A stretch of 64,000 bases of DNA, taken from Candidatus Bathyarchaeota archaeon. GTDB taxonomy: Archaea > Thermoproteota > Bathyarchaeia > Bathyarchaeales > Bathycorpusculaceae. The stretch lies in contig PLTA01000039.1 of assembly GCA_003164295.1 (NCBI GenBank), positions 383,375 to 447,374 of the forward strand. Reading direction: 5' to 3'. Under the pieces are notes generated by a model. It did no database searches and was not told the origin of the DNA. It saw only the letters and a program-made list of their open reading frames with translations. This document shows, one piece after another, positions 18,738 through 28,604 of this stretch. The translations under genes were made by a program, and so were the position numbers. Numbering within the stretch: the first letter of the stretch is position 1; each line of letters starts with the position of its first letter.

Positions 18738-20216
18738 TTGGGCGAAAATGAAAGCAGAGCAGCTCCTGAGAAAGTTCCCTTAGAAAAAATTAATGATTAC
18801 ATGTGGCGCATTCCCACCTATAAATCTGAAATGCGTGTTCCAGGCATGGTTTTTGCCAACCAAGCGCTCCTTGACAAAATGAAGACTGACCGTACCCTTT
18901 GGCAATGCTCAAACGTTGCGCAGTTGCCTGGAATTTACAAGTATGCAGTGACATTACCTGATGGCCACGAAGGATATGGTTTTCCCATCGGCGGTGTAGC
19001 AGCAACCGACTATGACAACGGCGTTATTAGCCCAGGCGGCGTAGGCTACGACATTAACTGTGGAGTTCGCCTATTAGCAACAACACTCACCGAACAAGAA
19101 ATAAGACCAAAACTTGCACCCTTGGCAGAGACAATTTTCCGAAATGTTCCTTCTGGACTTGGAAGCCGACGAAAAGACCTGTCAATATCCAACGCTGATT
19201 TAGACCACTTAGCCGTTGAAGGGGTACCATGGCTTATCAAACGTGGATTCGGATGGCCAGAGGACGCAGAACACTGCGAAGAACAAGGTGCCATGCCAAA
19301 CGCAGACCCAGACAAAGTTTCAAACACCGCCAAAAGCCGAGGCTTAACCCAGATTGGCACTTTAGGTTCAGGAAACCATTTCTTAGAAATACAAAAAGTA
19401 GACAAAATCTATGATATCAAAAAAGCAAAAGTTTTTGGTATCACTCAAGAAGGTCAAGTAACTGTTATGATTCATTGCGGTTCAAGAGGTTATGGCCACC
19501 AAGTTTGTTCTGATTACCTCAGAGTGATGGAGCATGCAGTTCAAAAATATAAAATCTCGTTGCCCGACCGCGAATTAGCCTGTGCCCCAGGAAACAGCAA
19601 CGAAGCCCGCGATTACTTTCAAGCTATGGCATGCGCCGTTAATTACGCTTTTTGCAATCGACATGCAATCATGCATTGGGTCAGACAGAGTTTCCAGCAA
19701 GTTTTTCAGCAGCCTCCTGAAAACTTTGGGTTAAAACTTGTTTATGATGTAACCCACAACATTGCCAAAGTCGAAACCCACAAAATTGATGGCGGCGACA
19801 AGAAGGTTTGGGTTCACCGCAAAGGAGCTACCCGTGCTTTTCCACCTGGGCACAAAGATATTCCAGCTGATTACCGCAGTGAAGGTCAGCCTGTGTTTAT
19901 TCCAGGTAGCATGGGCACGAGCTCATGGATTCTGGCAGGTTCACAGAATGCAATGGACTTAACTTTCGGTTCTACTGCACATGGCGCAGGTAGAATGATG
20001 AGTCGTTCAGCAGCTAAACGTCAGTATTATGGTGGAGATATAAAGAATGCTTTGGAGAAACGCGGCATTGTTGTTCGCGCAGCGAGTACTTCAGTGTTAG
20101 CTGAGGAAGCGGATCCTGCATATAAGAACGTGGATATGGTCGCAGAAGTCAGCGATAAAGTTGGAATCGCCACTAAAGTAGCTCGGCTTGTTCCGTTGGC
20201 AGTGGTCAAAGGGTAA
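18738..20216 (+). CDS. rtcB: RNA-splicing ligase RtcB
   Basis: Joins tRNA exon halves after intron excision using Mn and GTP. Motifs include LPDGHEGYGFPIGG, the metal cysteine in VGYDINCGVR, GTLGSGNHFLE, IHCGSRGYGHQ and the guanylated-histidine region FGSTAHGAGRMMSR. The length of 492 is standard for an intein-free form. TTG start at 18738. With archease nearby the window encodes a complete RNA ligation pair. Confidence 0.97.
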   Translation: MGENESRAAPEKVPLEKINDYMWRIPTYKSEMRVPGMVFANQALLDKMKTDRTLWQCSNVAQLPGIYKYAVTLPDGHEGYGFPIGGVAATDYDNGVISPGGVGYDINCGVRLLATTLTEQEIRPKLAPLAETIFRNVPSGLGSRRKDLSISNADLDHLAVEGVPWLIKRGFGWPEDAEHCEEQGAMPNADPDKVSNTAKSRGLTQIGTLGSGNHFLEIQKVDKIYDIKKAKVFGITQEGQVTVMIHCGSRGYGHQVCSDYLRVMEHAVQKYKISLPDRELACAPGNSNEARDYFQAMACAVNYAFCNRHAIMHWVRQSFQQVFQQPPENFGLKLVYDVTHNIAKVETHKIDGGDKKVWVHRKGATRAFPPGHKDIPADYRSEGQPVFIPGSMGTSSWILAGSQNAMDLTFGSTAHGAGRMMSRSAAKRQYYGGDIKNALEKRGIVVRAASTSVLAEEADPAYKNVDMVAEVSDKVGIATKVARLVPLAVVKG

Positions 20217-20349
20217 AATTTACCCCACTTTTATTTTTCATCTTTAATGGAAACCAATGATTTTTATGGATTTATTTGGGAAATTGTATATCTAAAAGCT
20301 AATCAATGCTGTAAATAATTAAATCATAACAAATCAGGAAAACCTCAAT

Positions 20350-21870
20350 TTGACCACAAACCAAATCAGGCTTCGATACAGCGGATACATCGTTTTTATA
20401 ACTCAAATGCTAGGCATAATTACCGGACTTATTTACACGCTTTTACTCACAAGAAACATGTCAAAGGCTGAATATGGAATTTGGACAAACATTTTTGATT
20501 ACACCGCGTATTTTATCCTGTTTAGCAGTGTTTTGCCTTTCTGGGTAACAAGATTTACAGCAAGAGGAAAGCAAGGCACAGTTAAAACCAGTGTTTACAC
20601 GCAATTAACGCTAGGCGTTGTTTCTCTTTTAATTTATTTGCCAGCTATATTTCTGATTTCTCATGCAATCGGAACTACAGGATATTTGTTAATTTATCTC
20701 CTGACAGGTTTGTATATTTTAAATTTTTACATGGTTGCTATATGTGAAAGCGTTTTACAAGCAATTAAACCGCAAGCAGTCGGGTACGGCTTTATTATTC
20801 AAGAAGTTGTGAAGGTGATTGTTGCAGTAATTTTGATATTGGGTTTTAAAGAAATTTTTCTTGGTGCAATAATGGGTTTGGTTGTTGCATGTTTTGTCCA
20901 AATATTATATTATCTTTATCTTCTGTTTGATTACTTTAGGGAAAAAGCAAACTGGGGTTTCGTTAAAGAGTGGATTAAAGGTTCGCCAGCAATTGCTTTT
21001 AACGCAATTGGTTCTCAATTGGTAACTTTTGTTCTTATCTTGCTTTTCTTATATGCCGGTTCAGATGCAAGGGCTTATTATCAGGCTGCTTTGAGTTTTA
21101 CAGTTATAGTTGGATATTCTTCATCTTTAGCCTTAGCGTTGTATCCTAAACTGTTGGCTAACTCTTGCAGCGAAAAAGAAGTAGGCTCATCTTTTAGAAC
21201 AGTCATGATGTTGGGTATTCCACTTGCCACCTTAACTATCGTTATGTCCGTTTCGTTCTTAACTATTCTGAAAGATTTTTATGCTCCTGGCTGGCCTGTT
21301 CTGGTTGCGTTAACAGTCGATGCATTGATTGGCCTAATCTATACGTTTTATACTTCGTGTGTTTTCGGTGTAGAATCCTTTGATGCTGAAGGAAAAATAT
21401 CAATGCGTAAACTCGTTAGAAGCAAAATCTTCAAAGTATTTGCCATTCCATACATTCAGACAGCCATCGCGTTGCCCTTGACATATTTTGTTTTAACAAG
21501 GTTGCCGGTAGCTGACCCTGTAATATCAACAGTAGAAGTAGTTGTCATACTCATCAGCGTTCATCTTGCAAGTTTAATAGGATTATACCTCTATATGCGC
21601 CATTCCATCAGAATACCTGTCGCTTGGAGAAGCCTAGCCAAATATATTTTCGCGGCATTAATTATGGGAATCCTGCTTTATCTGCTTCCAATCACGTCAA
21701 CCCTTCTTTCTACAATAGCTAAAGCCCTCGGAGGCTTTTCCATCTACGTCCTGCTTCTGCTCGCGATTGACGCACAAGCACGAGAACTTGTCAGAGAAAT
21801 ATGGAGAGAAATCAGACATTCTAAACCAGTTAATAATCAGGGCAATAATTCAAGCATAATCTCTTCTTAA
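20350..21870 (+). CDS. Polysaccharide/lipid-linked oligosaccharide flippase
   Basis: A 506-residue multi-spanning membrane protein with about 12-14 hydrophobic segments. It has the N-terminal pattern of the MVF/Wzx-like superfamily (GIITGLIYTLLLTRNMSKAEYG). It probably moves lipid-linked glycans across the membrane for surface glycosylation. TTG start at 20350. A separate transcription unit in a 130-base AT-rich spacer is likely. Substrate unknown. Confidence 0.82.
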   Translation: MTTNQIRLRYSGYIVFITQMLGIITGLIYTLLLTRNMSKAEYGIWTNIFDYTAYFILFSSVLPFWVTRFTARGKQGTVKTSVYTQLTLGVVSLLIYLPAIFLISHAIGTTGYLLIYLLTGLYILNFYMVAICESVLQAIKPQAVGYGFIIQEVVKVIVAVILILGFKEIFLGAIMGLVVACFVQILYYLYLLFDYFREKANWGFVKEWIKGSPAIAFNAIGSQLVTFVLILLFLYAGSDARAYYQAALSFTVIVGYSSSLALALYPKLLANSCSEKEVGSSFRTVMMLGIPLATLTIVMSVSFLTILKDFYAPGWPVLVALTVDALIGLIYTFYTSCVFGVESFDAEGKISMRKLVRSKIFKVFAIPYIQTAIALPLTYFVLTRLPVADPVISTVEVVVILISVHLASLIGLYLYMRHSIRIPVAWRSLAKYIFAALIMGILLYLLPITSTLLSTIAKALGGFSIYVLLLLAIDAQARELVREIWREIRHSKPVNNQGNNSSIISS

Positions 21871-21942
21871 AGAAGTGAAAATTAATATCTCTAAAAAAAC
21901 GATATTTGTTTAAGTAGTTAAGCTTATAAGGTAGGTTCTTAT

Positions 21943-22563
21943 TTGAAAGATGAATGTGGAATATGCGGCAGAGTTCTAAGAGTAGTTTACATGCGTAAGT
22001 GCGAACGATGCAAAAAACTGTATTGCCGAGACTGCATGGTACCTGATGTTGCAACGGGAGACCCAAACGCAATGCTCTGTTTGCATTGTGCCAGTCGTGT
22101 GGTTGCGCCTGTATCTAAAGGAAAATATGAGGGTCTTGAAAGCCACTTAAAGTTTAGAGCCGCCTTCACAAGCATGGTAAAGCTTTCTTTTGCAAGAATA
22201 GATGGCTTAATTGGTAGCAGTCTTCCAACAGCGGCTTTCAAACACCCAGCTTGGTGGAGCAACACATCGACAAGCGTTCACACTAAAGCTTGGCTAAAAG
22301 TGGGTTGGGAAATTCAGGAAGTAAACCTCAAAGAAGGCTACGTTATCTTCAAGAAAGTACGTAGTATTGCAGTCAAAAAAGGTGGAAAACGTAAGCTTGA
22401 AATCAACAAACCTTTCACTCCTGTGCCTATTCATCGTCCAAGATCTAAGATGCCTTCAAATACCAAGGTATCAAGACTTTATGCAAGAATTAAAAATATG
22501 GAGCGAAACCGCGCAGCCGAGCGACGTCAAATTAGAGGTTTCAAAGCAAGACCACGTCATTAG
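21943..22563 (+). CDS. Zinc-finger protein with WW-type nuclease-associated domain
   Basis: A 206-residue protein. Residues 4-45 hold a cysteine-rich zinc module (CGICG...CERCKKLYCRDC...CLHC). Residues about 65-140 have the pattern SLPTAAFKHPAWWSN...AWLKVGWEIQEVNL...VIFKK, which I recognise from a small domain often attached to restriction-like or GIY-YIG nucleases. A very basic tail follows (ERRQIRGFKARPRH). TTG start. DNA or RNA binding is likely; catalytic residues are not evident. Confidence 0.65.
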   Translation: MKDECGICGRVLRVVYMRKCERCKKLYCRDCMVPDVATGDPNAMLCLHCASRVVAPVSKGKYEGLESHLKFRAAFTSMVKLSFARIDGLIGSSLPTAAFKHPAWWSNTSTSVHTKAWLKVGWEIQEVNLKEGYVIFKKVRSIAVKKGGKRKLEINKPFTPVPIHRPRSKMPSNTKVSRLYARIKNMERNRAAERRQIRGFKARPRH

Positions 22564-22617
22564 AAGAAGCTTTTTAGGTATATAATGGCACACCCTTAAT
22601 CTAACTGGTGCCAATGG

Positions 22618-23148
22618 GTGCTTGAACGAACCGTTCACTTAGAAATAAATAAAGCATATTCTGCAGTGAAAACTGCTCTTACGGATAAAGGCTGTAAAGT
22701 AATATCTGAACAATCGCCAAACAAAATTCTGCTTAAACAGGGATCGCTTTGGGGTATATCGCCAGGTTCGGCCAAGAAAAAAATACAAGTCAACTTGGAA
22801 TCGGTTAATTCGGAAACAAAAGTAACTTTCTCTTCCTGTTTAAGTTCTGACTGGAAAAATGTGACTTTAATTGGTTGCGTTTTAGCTGTCGTATTGATTG
22901 GTTTATGTTTGTGGATGGCTTTTGATTTGAACGCCTTCTTGGTCACGCGTAAGCCAAGTTTCTGGAGTTGGTTAGTAACTGTTAATGGGAACGTTGATTT
23001 GCAAGTGGGTCAAGCCTTTGTAAATTTAGCGAAAACTCTTGCCGCTTTTCTCTGTTTTATTATACTTCTTGAAATTGCAATTACAATTTACGTGCATTCT
23101 AGAATCGATAGGTTTACAAATGAAATTCTAAATTCGCTTTCAAGCTAA
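22618..23148 (+). CDS. Two-helix membrane protein, unknown function
   Basis: A 176-residue protein starting at GTG. Residues 1-80 form a soluble alpha/beta region, followed by two transmembrane segments (about 83-103 and 138-160) separated by a short loop. No catalytic motif. It begins 55 bases after the zinc-finger gene and converges with the transglutaminase-like gene, with six bases between stops. Confidence 0.6.
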   Translation: MLERTVHLEINKAYSAVKTALTDKGCKVISEQSPNKILLKQGSLWGISPGSAKKKIQVNLESVNSETKVTFSSCLSSDWKNVTLIGCVLAVVLIGLCLWMAFDLNAFLVTRKPSFWSWLVTVNGNVDLQVGQAFVNLAKTLAAFLCFIILLEIAITIYVHSRIDRFTNEILNSLSS

Positions 23149-23154
23149 TTTATT

Positions 23155-24360
23155 TTAAGCCGTTTTTTTACCGCATTTCACACAGTAAAGTGCAAATGAT
23201 TTGTTGCTTGAACCGCAATAAATACAGAATTTAGAGGCTTCCACATTGGTATCTGCATTATTGATCAGTTTATCTTCAGAGGCATTTGGCGCATCTAATG
23301 GAGAAACAGTCGGTTCACCTGAGAGTAACCGTTTGGATTTTGGTTGTTTTGAGTTCGTAGCTGTTTTTACTGTAATAACGATTGAAAAAACTATTGCGAC
23401 AACTATCGCTATGAACAAAATGGGGTAATCTGAAATTAAATTAAGAGATAATGGCTGAACTGGTTGAATAGTTGGTTGAGTGATATCGGGTGAAGATGTA
23501 GGGGTTGCATCAATATTTGGGGTTGGCGTTGACGAAGTATTGTTTGGTGAAATGGTTGGATCGGGTGCAACCGTGAATTCAGCTTGAGAATTTACAATAT
23601 ATTGATTGTTGAGATCTATCGGGTAAACATAGGCGGTTTGGTCTTTAAACTCATCTGGGAGGTCACCAACTTTGAAGCCAACTCCCGTAGTTTCAGCATA
23701 ATAGTATGTTTGATTCTGGTATGTCCAATATGTACCTTGAAGGTTATCTCCTAGAACTCCGACCGCTAAGTGGTCTGGTGGGTTAATGAAAACTGCACCA
23801 TAGCCCAATGTCATGATTAATGTTGCAAAAAGGTCGGATTTACAATCACAATCTCCAGTCTGATCCACTAACACTTCAATTGGAAATCTAGGATATTCCT
23901 CGTAGCCTGTAGAGTTCAAATCGGTACTGTACCGTATGCTTTGAACGAAAGCTAAAACAAAATTTATCTTATCGACTGGTCCATATCCCTGCTGGTTTGC
24001 TGTTTCATTAAGTTTTTCAGTTAATGCTTGTATATAACTATCTTTAGTTGTAACCATCATATCGTAGCCGGCAGGTCCATTTCGCGTTCGGGTGGAGTCG
24101 GGCACTGCTTTATAGGCCTCATAAAGAGTAACTGGAATACTTAGGTTCCACACCCAGTGGTTTCCACCATAATCCCATGCGAACTCTCTTGTGTAAACCT
24201 GACTTTGATCATATGATTGAGCTGTAACAACTTCAAAAGGACGAATAATGGGCAGAGAGACAAAAAGAATTAACGCTAAGATAATCAACAATTTGGCTGG
24301 TTTACGACTCAACAATGACTTACTCATTCCAGCATCTTCAATAGCGATACCTTGCATCAC
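23155..24360 (-). CDS. Membrane-anchored transglutaminase-like protein with zinc ribbon
   Basis: A 401-residue protein with an N-terminal signal/anchor helix (about 22-45) and an extracellular domain. The papain-like catalytic set is visible as QTGDCDCKSDLFA (cysteine) and PPDHLAVGV (histidine). A Ser/Thr/Pro-rich linker (about 270-305), a second membrane helix (about 312-332) and a cytoplasmic zinc ribbon CIYCG...CVKCGKK end the chain. It could be an extracellular protease or crosslinker tethered at both ends. The N-terminal start is uncertain among closely spaced ATGs. Confidence 0.78.
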   Translation of the reverse strand: MMQGIAIEDAGMSKSLLSRKPAKLLIILALILFVSLPIIRPFEVVTAQSYDQSQVYTREFAWDYGGNHWVWNLSIPVTLYEAYKAVPDSTRTRNGPAGYDMMVTTKDSYIQALTEKLNETANQQGYGPVDKINFVLAFVQSIRYSTDLNSTGYEEYPRFPIEVLVDQTGDCDCKSDLFATLIMTLGYGAVFINPPDHLAVGVLGDNLQGTYWTYQNQTYYYAETTGVGFKVGDLPDEFKDQTAYVYPIDLNNQYIVNSQAEFTVAPDPTISPNNTSSTPTPNIDATPTSSPDITQPTIQPVQPLSLNLISDYPILFIAIVVAIVFSIVITVKTATNSKQPKSKRLLSGEPTVSPLDAPNASEDKLINNADTNVEASKFCIYCGSSNKSFALYCVKCGKKTA

Positions 24361-24496
24361 TCATCTGTTTAAAACTTCTCCCAAATCAACAATTATCACT
24401 TAACTGCTGAACGCCTGTACCAATAACCAAACCAAAATTTGTAAAAGCTAAATCACAAACTGTGCGTTAATTAAGACGTGTTAAGGCTATTGGATG

Positions 24497-24778
24497 CTAT
24501 TTTTGTTTGATTATACCGTAACTTTGCTTTTTCCAAGCATCCCTAAACTTATTGTAATAATCTATAGGTTGAAAAACAGGCGCATAAGTTAATTGCCATT
24601 CAACACCACATTTGCATACAGCGTACACTTCTTTCTTGTATACATTTGCTAAAATCTGTAAAAGTTCTTTTCTACATTTTGGGCAGTAATATGGTCCGTT
24701 GACCATTTGTTTTGCATCTTTGGTCAAGATTTTCATTTTGCTGCCAGGAACTTTACGCGCTTCTTTACCCAAACCCAT
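24497..24778 (-). CDS. Elf1-like zinc-ribbon protein
   Basis: A 93-residue protein with zinc ligands CPKC and CKCG about 30 residues apart and a C-terminal PIDYYNKFRDAW. The latter resembles the PIDVYxxWxDAC-like ending of Elf1 elongation factors that bind RNA polymerase. The N-terminus is basic (KEARKVPGSKMK), also as in Elf1. The assignment rests on pattern similarity. It is a single gene upstream of the transglutaminase-like gene, 136 bases apart. Confidence 0.6.
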   Translation of the reverse strand: MGLGKEARKVPGSKMKILTKDAKQMVNGPYYCPKCRKELLQILANVYKKEVYAVCKCGVEWQLTYAPVFQPIDYYNKFRDAWKKQSYGIIKQK

Positions 24779-25320
24779 CTTTTGACACTTACTAATTTTA
24801 TAATGTTAATTGATGCTTCGATTAAGATATACCATTCCATTATAGATTGTTAATTTTGACATGAAAAATTTGAATTTGTCATGAAATTAGGATTCGAAAA
24901 GGGTTTCAGGTTATTTGACGTAAAAATCCTGCTGATGTTTTCCGCAATTTAAAATTTTAAATTTGAAGCTTTTTCTTCAATTTTTGCGCTTTGTCGTTTT
25001 TGGATTGGCTTGGAATGGGTTTGGTTTGGCGAAAGCTTGATGATTGAGGGTTTTGGTCTTTGAAGTTGTGAAGGAATTTGACGCGTATCTGCGTAGTTTT
25101 GACGTCTACTCGCGCGTTTCAAACGTGTTCTTGTGTGTTTTGAACGTAAAAAATTTTTTCAAACTAGTTTTGTAAAATCGCGGTTTTTCCAGGGTTTTCG
25201 CTTGCAAGCGACTTGGTCCACAGATGACTTGCATAGTGAGTAGCCCTCTTAACTCTCAGTGATCAAATGCAATAAACCTTAAATCAAACACAGATATTGG
25301 AAATACAAGCAACACAAAAC
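24779..25320. other. 540-base intergenic region with one terminator-like hairpin
   Basis: No convincing gene. A short perfect stem TTGAAG (24963-24968) / CTTCAA (24975-24980) with a six-base loop and a following T5 run looks like an intrinsic terminator. No plus-strand gene leads into it, so it may end an unseen small transcript or the divergent elf1-like region. The rest is T- and G-rich with no clear motif. Confidence 0.4.
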
Positions 25321-25396
25321 GCGGCCGTCGTCTAGTCTGGTTTAGGACTTTAGCCTTCCAAGCTAATGATCCCGGGTTCAAATCCCGGCGACCGCA
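25321..25396 (+). tRNA. tRNA-Gly (anticodon TCC), CCA encoded
   Basis: Full cloverleaf: acceptor GCGGCCG/CGACCGC, D-stem GTCT/GGAC, anticodon stem TTAGC/GCTAA around CTTCCAA (anticodon TCC), T-arm CCGGG-TTCAAAT-CCCGG, discriminator A. CCA follows at 25397-25399. No intron. The acceptor has one C5-A68 mismatch where the usual partner is G. Confidence 0.95.
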
Positions 25397-25625
25397 CCAA
25401 TTATTTTATAATTTTAACTTTGTTGAAATCAAACTTATTTATGTCTTAAGTTCCGCGTTATTTACAAGCCAAAGTGATTTACATTTAATTGTTTCAATCT
25501 TCGTAAAGCTCAACTTTTTTTAAATAAGATAGGGGATAAACATTCAAAAAAACGATGTTGAATTTATGATTTAGAATGTTTCTGAATTAACAAAATAGTT
25601 TTTAATTCAAAAAAATCAATGACGC

Positions 25626-25648
25626 ATATATTTTTCTGAAAAATATAT
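25626..25648. promoter_or_regulatory. Perfect 11-bp inverted repeat upstream of surface-protein gene
   Basis: ATATATTTTTC, one central T, then GAAAAATATAT is a perfect 11-base palindrome. It lies 106-128 bases before the ATG of the 916-residue surface protein in an otherwise gene-free 354-base spacer. It could be a regulator operator or overlap paired TATA elements. A second TATA-like stretch ATTTTAAATAC lies at 25657-25667. Confidence 0.45.
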
Positions 25649-25753
25649 ACTGCAAAATTTTAAATACTGTTCGAAAGATATAAACGCTCAACGAAAACAG
25701 GAACTTACTTTTGAAAGCCTATTTTCGTTCAATAAACTGAAGGAAGAAAAAAA

Positions 25754-28504
25754 ATGAATACTTTAAATCTAAAAACTTTTAAAACGAAAACAATGAAAAA
25801 TAAAACTGCGATCGTTTTGCTTACAACATTGTTGATGCTTTCTTTGCTTATTTCGATACGACCCACATTGGGTGATGCCGCAATTGCACCAGGCAGTCAC
25901 CTTCCAACATATTCATTCCTTAACATCTACCCTAATCCTGTCGGCGTTGGTCAACAAGTAACTCTTGGCATATTCCTCGCAAATCCATTTCCAACAAATG
26001 AAGTCGCCAAAAACATGACAATATTGGAAACAACACCCTCTGGGAACAGTTTAACACTAGGACCATTCACATCTGACCTTACAGCAGGCACAGTTGCTTA
26101 TATGACTCCAGACACAGTTGGCAACTATACATTCCAATTCATCTACCTTGGACAAGCCCTTACAAACGTCACCGGTCTTACACCCGCCACTACATATACC
26201 AACCTTATAGCTGACCCAAGCAAAAGCCCAATAGAAACACTATTCGTTCAGCAACAACCCGTAGTTCAACGTACATATCCATACACTCCGCTTCCAACAC
26301 AATGGTGGCAAACTCCGGTTTCCGCTGAAAACGTCCAAAACTGGTATCAAATCACAGGCGCTTGGCTGGGCCTCGCTTCAAACAGCTTTGCAACAACTGG
26401 ATCGTACAATGCTTCGTCCTACTTTAATCCCTACACGGAATCTGTTAACGCAGGCCACGTTCTATGGACAAAGCCTTGGCTAGCAGGCGGTGTAGCTGGC
26501 GGAATTTTTGGTGGAGACGAAGTGAGTGGCCAATTCTGGTCAACATTCCAGTATACACCAAGATATGCACCAGTCATAATGAACGGCATAATCTACTCAA
26601 CTCACTACACCACTGGTATGTCCTCTGGTGAAGATGAAGGCATTGATGCAGTCAGCTTATACACAGGACAGACCTTATGGACGATAAACACTACGAATAC
26701 TTTACGTTGTGGTATGATGTTTAACCAATACACAATCAACGACTACGGCGTACGCGGACCATGGATCTGGACAACAGGAACTTTACCTGCATCAGACACA
26801 GGTGGCAATTTCATTGCTGGTCCAGGTCAATCATCACCGTATATGAATACTACAGGAACACAATGGAACCTCTATGACGGCGTTTCCGGAAAATATGAAA
26901 TGAGCGTTGTCAACGGCTCAGCTCTAACACTCGGTCAAGATGCCAATGGAGATTTGATCGGCTACTTCCAAAACAATACGGCAGGATCACAATTGATTTA
27001 TCCAACTTCGACTACTGGCGGAGTTCCCTCAGGAGCCTCAGTCGCTGCCGCAATCTCGACAACTACAGGGCCTCACATAACTGCAGTTAACATGACCGCA
27101 GCCGCAGGTTTCACGTCGTATATAAGCCCAGAAAACATCGCCGTAAATACAGTCCGTGCCATGAATACGGGTTACATCTGGGACAAGAACATACAAACAA
27201 ACATTTCAGGCATCACAATTGACCCAGCTCTCGCTCTATCGTCAATAACTGGAAATGCTTTAGTCCTAACTTCAGGATCCACAAATGCAGGAACACATGG
27301 CTACTATATTTTTGCATCCATGGATGCAAATACAGGCGCACAATTAGCAGCAGTTAACATAACATATCCAGGAACAATCGCAATGCTGCCCTATACCAGA
27401 ACTCTCTCAGCGTTTGGTGATGGATTAATAACTTTAGGCAACGATGTTAACTACGACGTTATCGCTTACAATGTTCGTACCGGCAGCAAAGCATGGGAAT
27501 ACCAAATGACAGGAACTAACGGTGCAACACCAGACATTTACGACCTGTTCCAAATGAAACCATACTTCGGTAATGGTCTCAACATCTGGGAAGGTCTTGG
27601 AGGAGATCTCTGGGCAATCAATGATACAACTGGACAATTAGCATGGTACGCAAACACTACACAATGGCAAGGATCATCTGGAATTGAAACTCCTTACAAT
27701 GTTTGGCCACTTTGGGTTTTCACCAGCAGCTGCATAACCAACGATGTTGGATACTTTGCTGGCGGTCACGAATATAACCCACCGCTATTTCACGGAGCAC
27801 AACTCTACGCAGTAAACATGACTAATGGCGCACTCGTGTGGCGTGAATTAGATATGAGCGTTACTTCCACCGCAGCAGCATATGGAAAAGTAGTTTCATT
27901 AAACGCTTACGACAACCAACTATACTGTTATGGCCAAGGACCAAGCGCTACAACTGTTTCAGCACCAAACATTGGAGTTACAACCGTTACACCGATAACA
28001 ATCACAGGTACAGTACTTGACACTTCTACTGGCACACAACAACAATTGGTCAAATCGTTGTATCCAAACGGTCTACCAGCGGTATCTGATGCAAGCCAAA
28101 GCGCATTTATGGAATACGTTTACCAGCAACAAGTACAGCCTACAAACACTACAGGTGTTCCAGTTACCATAAGCGTTCTTGACTCAAACAACAACTACAG
28201 AACAATCAGCACGACAACAACTAATGCACTAGGTACATATGGTTTCACATGGACTCCAGACATAACAGGTAACTTTACTATTGTTGCGACCTTTGCGGGT
28301 TCAAATTCATACTATGGATCTTCAGCTTCAACATACATCTATGCTAGCGCTCCGCCAACAACAGCACCAGCGACTACAACCCAATCAAACATTGCAACCA
28401 CAGGCGACTTGATGACGTATGTTGTTGCTGCAGCAATCGCCATAATTATTGTAATCGCAATAGTTGGCGTCCTGATAGTGACGATGCTTCGAAAACGCGC
28501 ATAA
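25754..28504 (+). CDS. Large secreted PQQ-like beta-propeller surface protein
   Basis: A 916-residue protein with signal peptide (about 14-40), an Ig-like N-terminal region and a long beta-propeller with recurring blades ending in patterns such as GIDAVSLYTGQTLW, VIAYNVRTGSKAWEY, DLWAINDTTGQLAWY and QLYAVNMTNGALVW. A C-terminal Ig-like domain (about 790-870) precedes a Thr/Pro linker and a membrane anchor ending LRKRA. Many NxS/T sites suggest N-glycosylation. AGGAAG precedes the ATG. Probably an abundant envelope or S-layer-associated protein; a quinoprotein enzyme is possible but unproven. Confidence 0.82.
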   Translation: MNTLNLKTFKTKTMKNKTAIVLLTTLLMLSLLISIRPTLGDAAIAPGSHLPTYSFLNIYPNPVGVGQQVTLGIFLANPFPTNEVAKNMTILETTPSGNSLTLGPFTSDLTAGTVAYMTPDTVGNYTFQFIYLGQALTNVTGLTPATTYTNLIADPSKSPIETLFVQQQPVVQRTYPYTPLPTQWWQTPVSAENVQNWYQITGAWLGLASNSFATTGSYNASSYFNPYTESVNAGHVLWTKPWLAGGVAGGIFGGDEVSGQFWSTFQYTPRYAPVIMNGIIYSTHYTTGMSSGEDEGIDAVSLYTGQTLWTINTTNTLRCGMMFNQYTINDYGVRGPWIWTTGTLPASDTGGNFIAGPGQSSPYMNTTGTQWNLYDGVSGKYEMSVVNGSALTLGQDANGDLIGYFQNNTAGSQLIYPTSTTGGVPSGASVAAAISTTTGPHITAVNMTAAAGFTSYISPENIAVNTVRAMNTGYIWDKNIQTNISGITIDPALALSSITGNALVLTSGSTNAGTHGYYIFASMDANTGAQLAAVNITYPGTIAMLPYTRTLSAFGDGLITLGNDVNYDVIAYNVRTGSKAWEYQMTGTNGATPDIYDLFQMKPYFGNGLNIWEGLGGDLWAINDTTGQLAWYANTTQWQGSSGIETPYNVWPLWVFTSSCITNDVGYFAGGHEYNPPLFHGAQLYAVNMTNGALVWRELDMSVTSTAAAYGKVVSLNAYDNQLYCYGQGPSATTVSAPNIGVTTVTPITITGTVLDTSTGTQQQLVKSLYPNGLPAVSDASQSAFMEYVYQQQVQPTNTTGVPVTISVLDSNNNYRTISTTTTNALGTYGFTWTPDITGNFTIVATFAGSNSYYGSSASTYIYASAPPTTAPATTTQSNIATTGDLMTYVVAAAIAIIIVIAIVGVLIVTMLRKRA

Positions 28505-28521
28505 AAAACAAAAAAAAATAA

Positions 28522-28543
28522 TTTCCCTTTTCTCTTTTTTTGT
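28522..28543 (+). terminator. T-rich terminator after surface-protein gene
   Basis: The stretch TTTCCCTTTTCTCTTTTTTT about 20 bases after the stop is a typical archaeal U-rich termination signal without a stem. Confidence 0.5.
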
Positions 28544-28604
28544 TCATTTCAATAAAGATTTTTTCAAAATTAAAATGTTAATAAAACATATCTGTTATTG
28601 AATC

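Noticed and set aside
25020..25110. Possible C/D-box RNA starting TTGATGATTGA
   Set aside because: The first base of box C is not a purine and no CTGA lies within a suitable distance.
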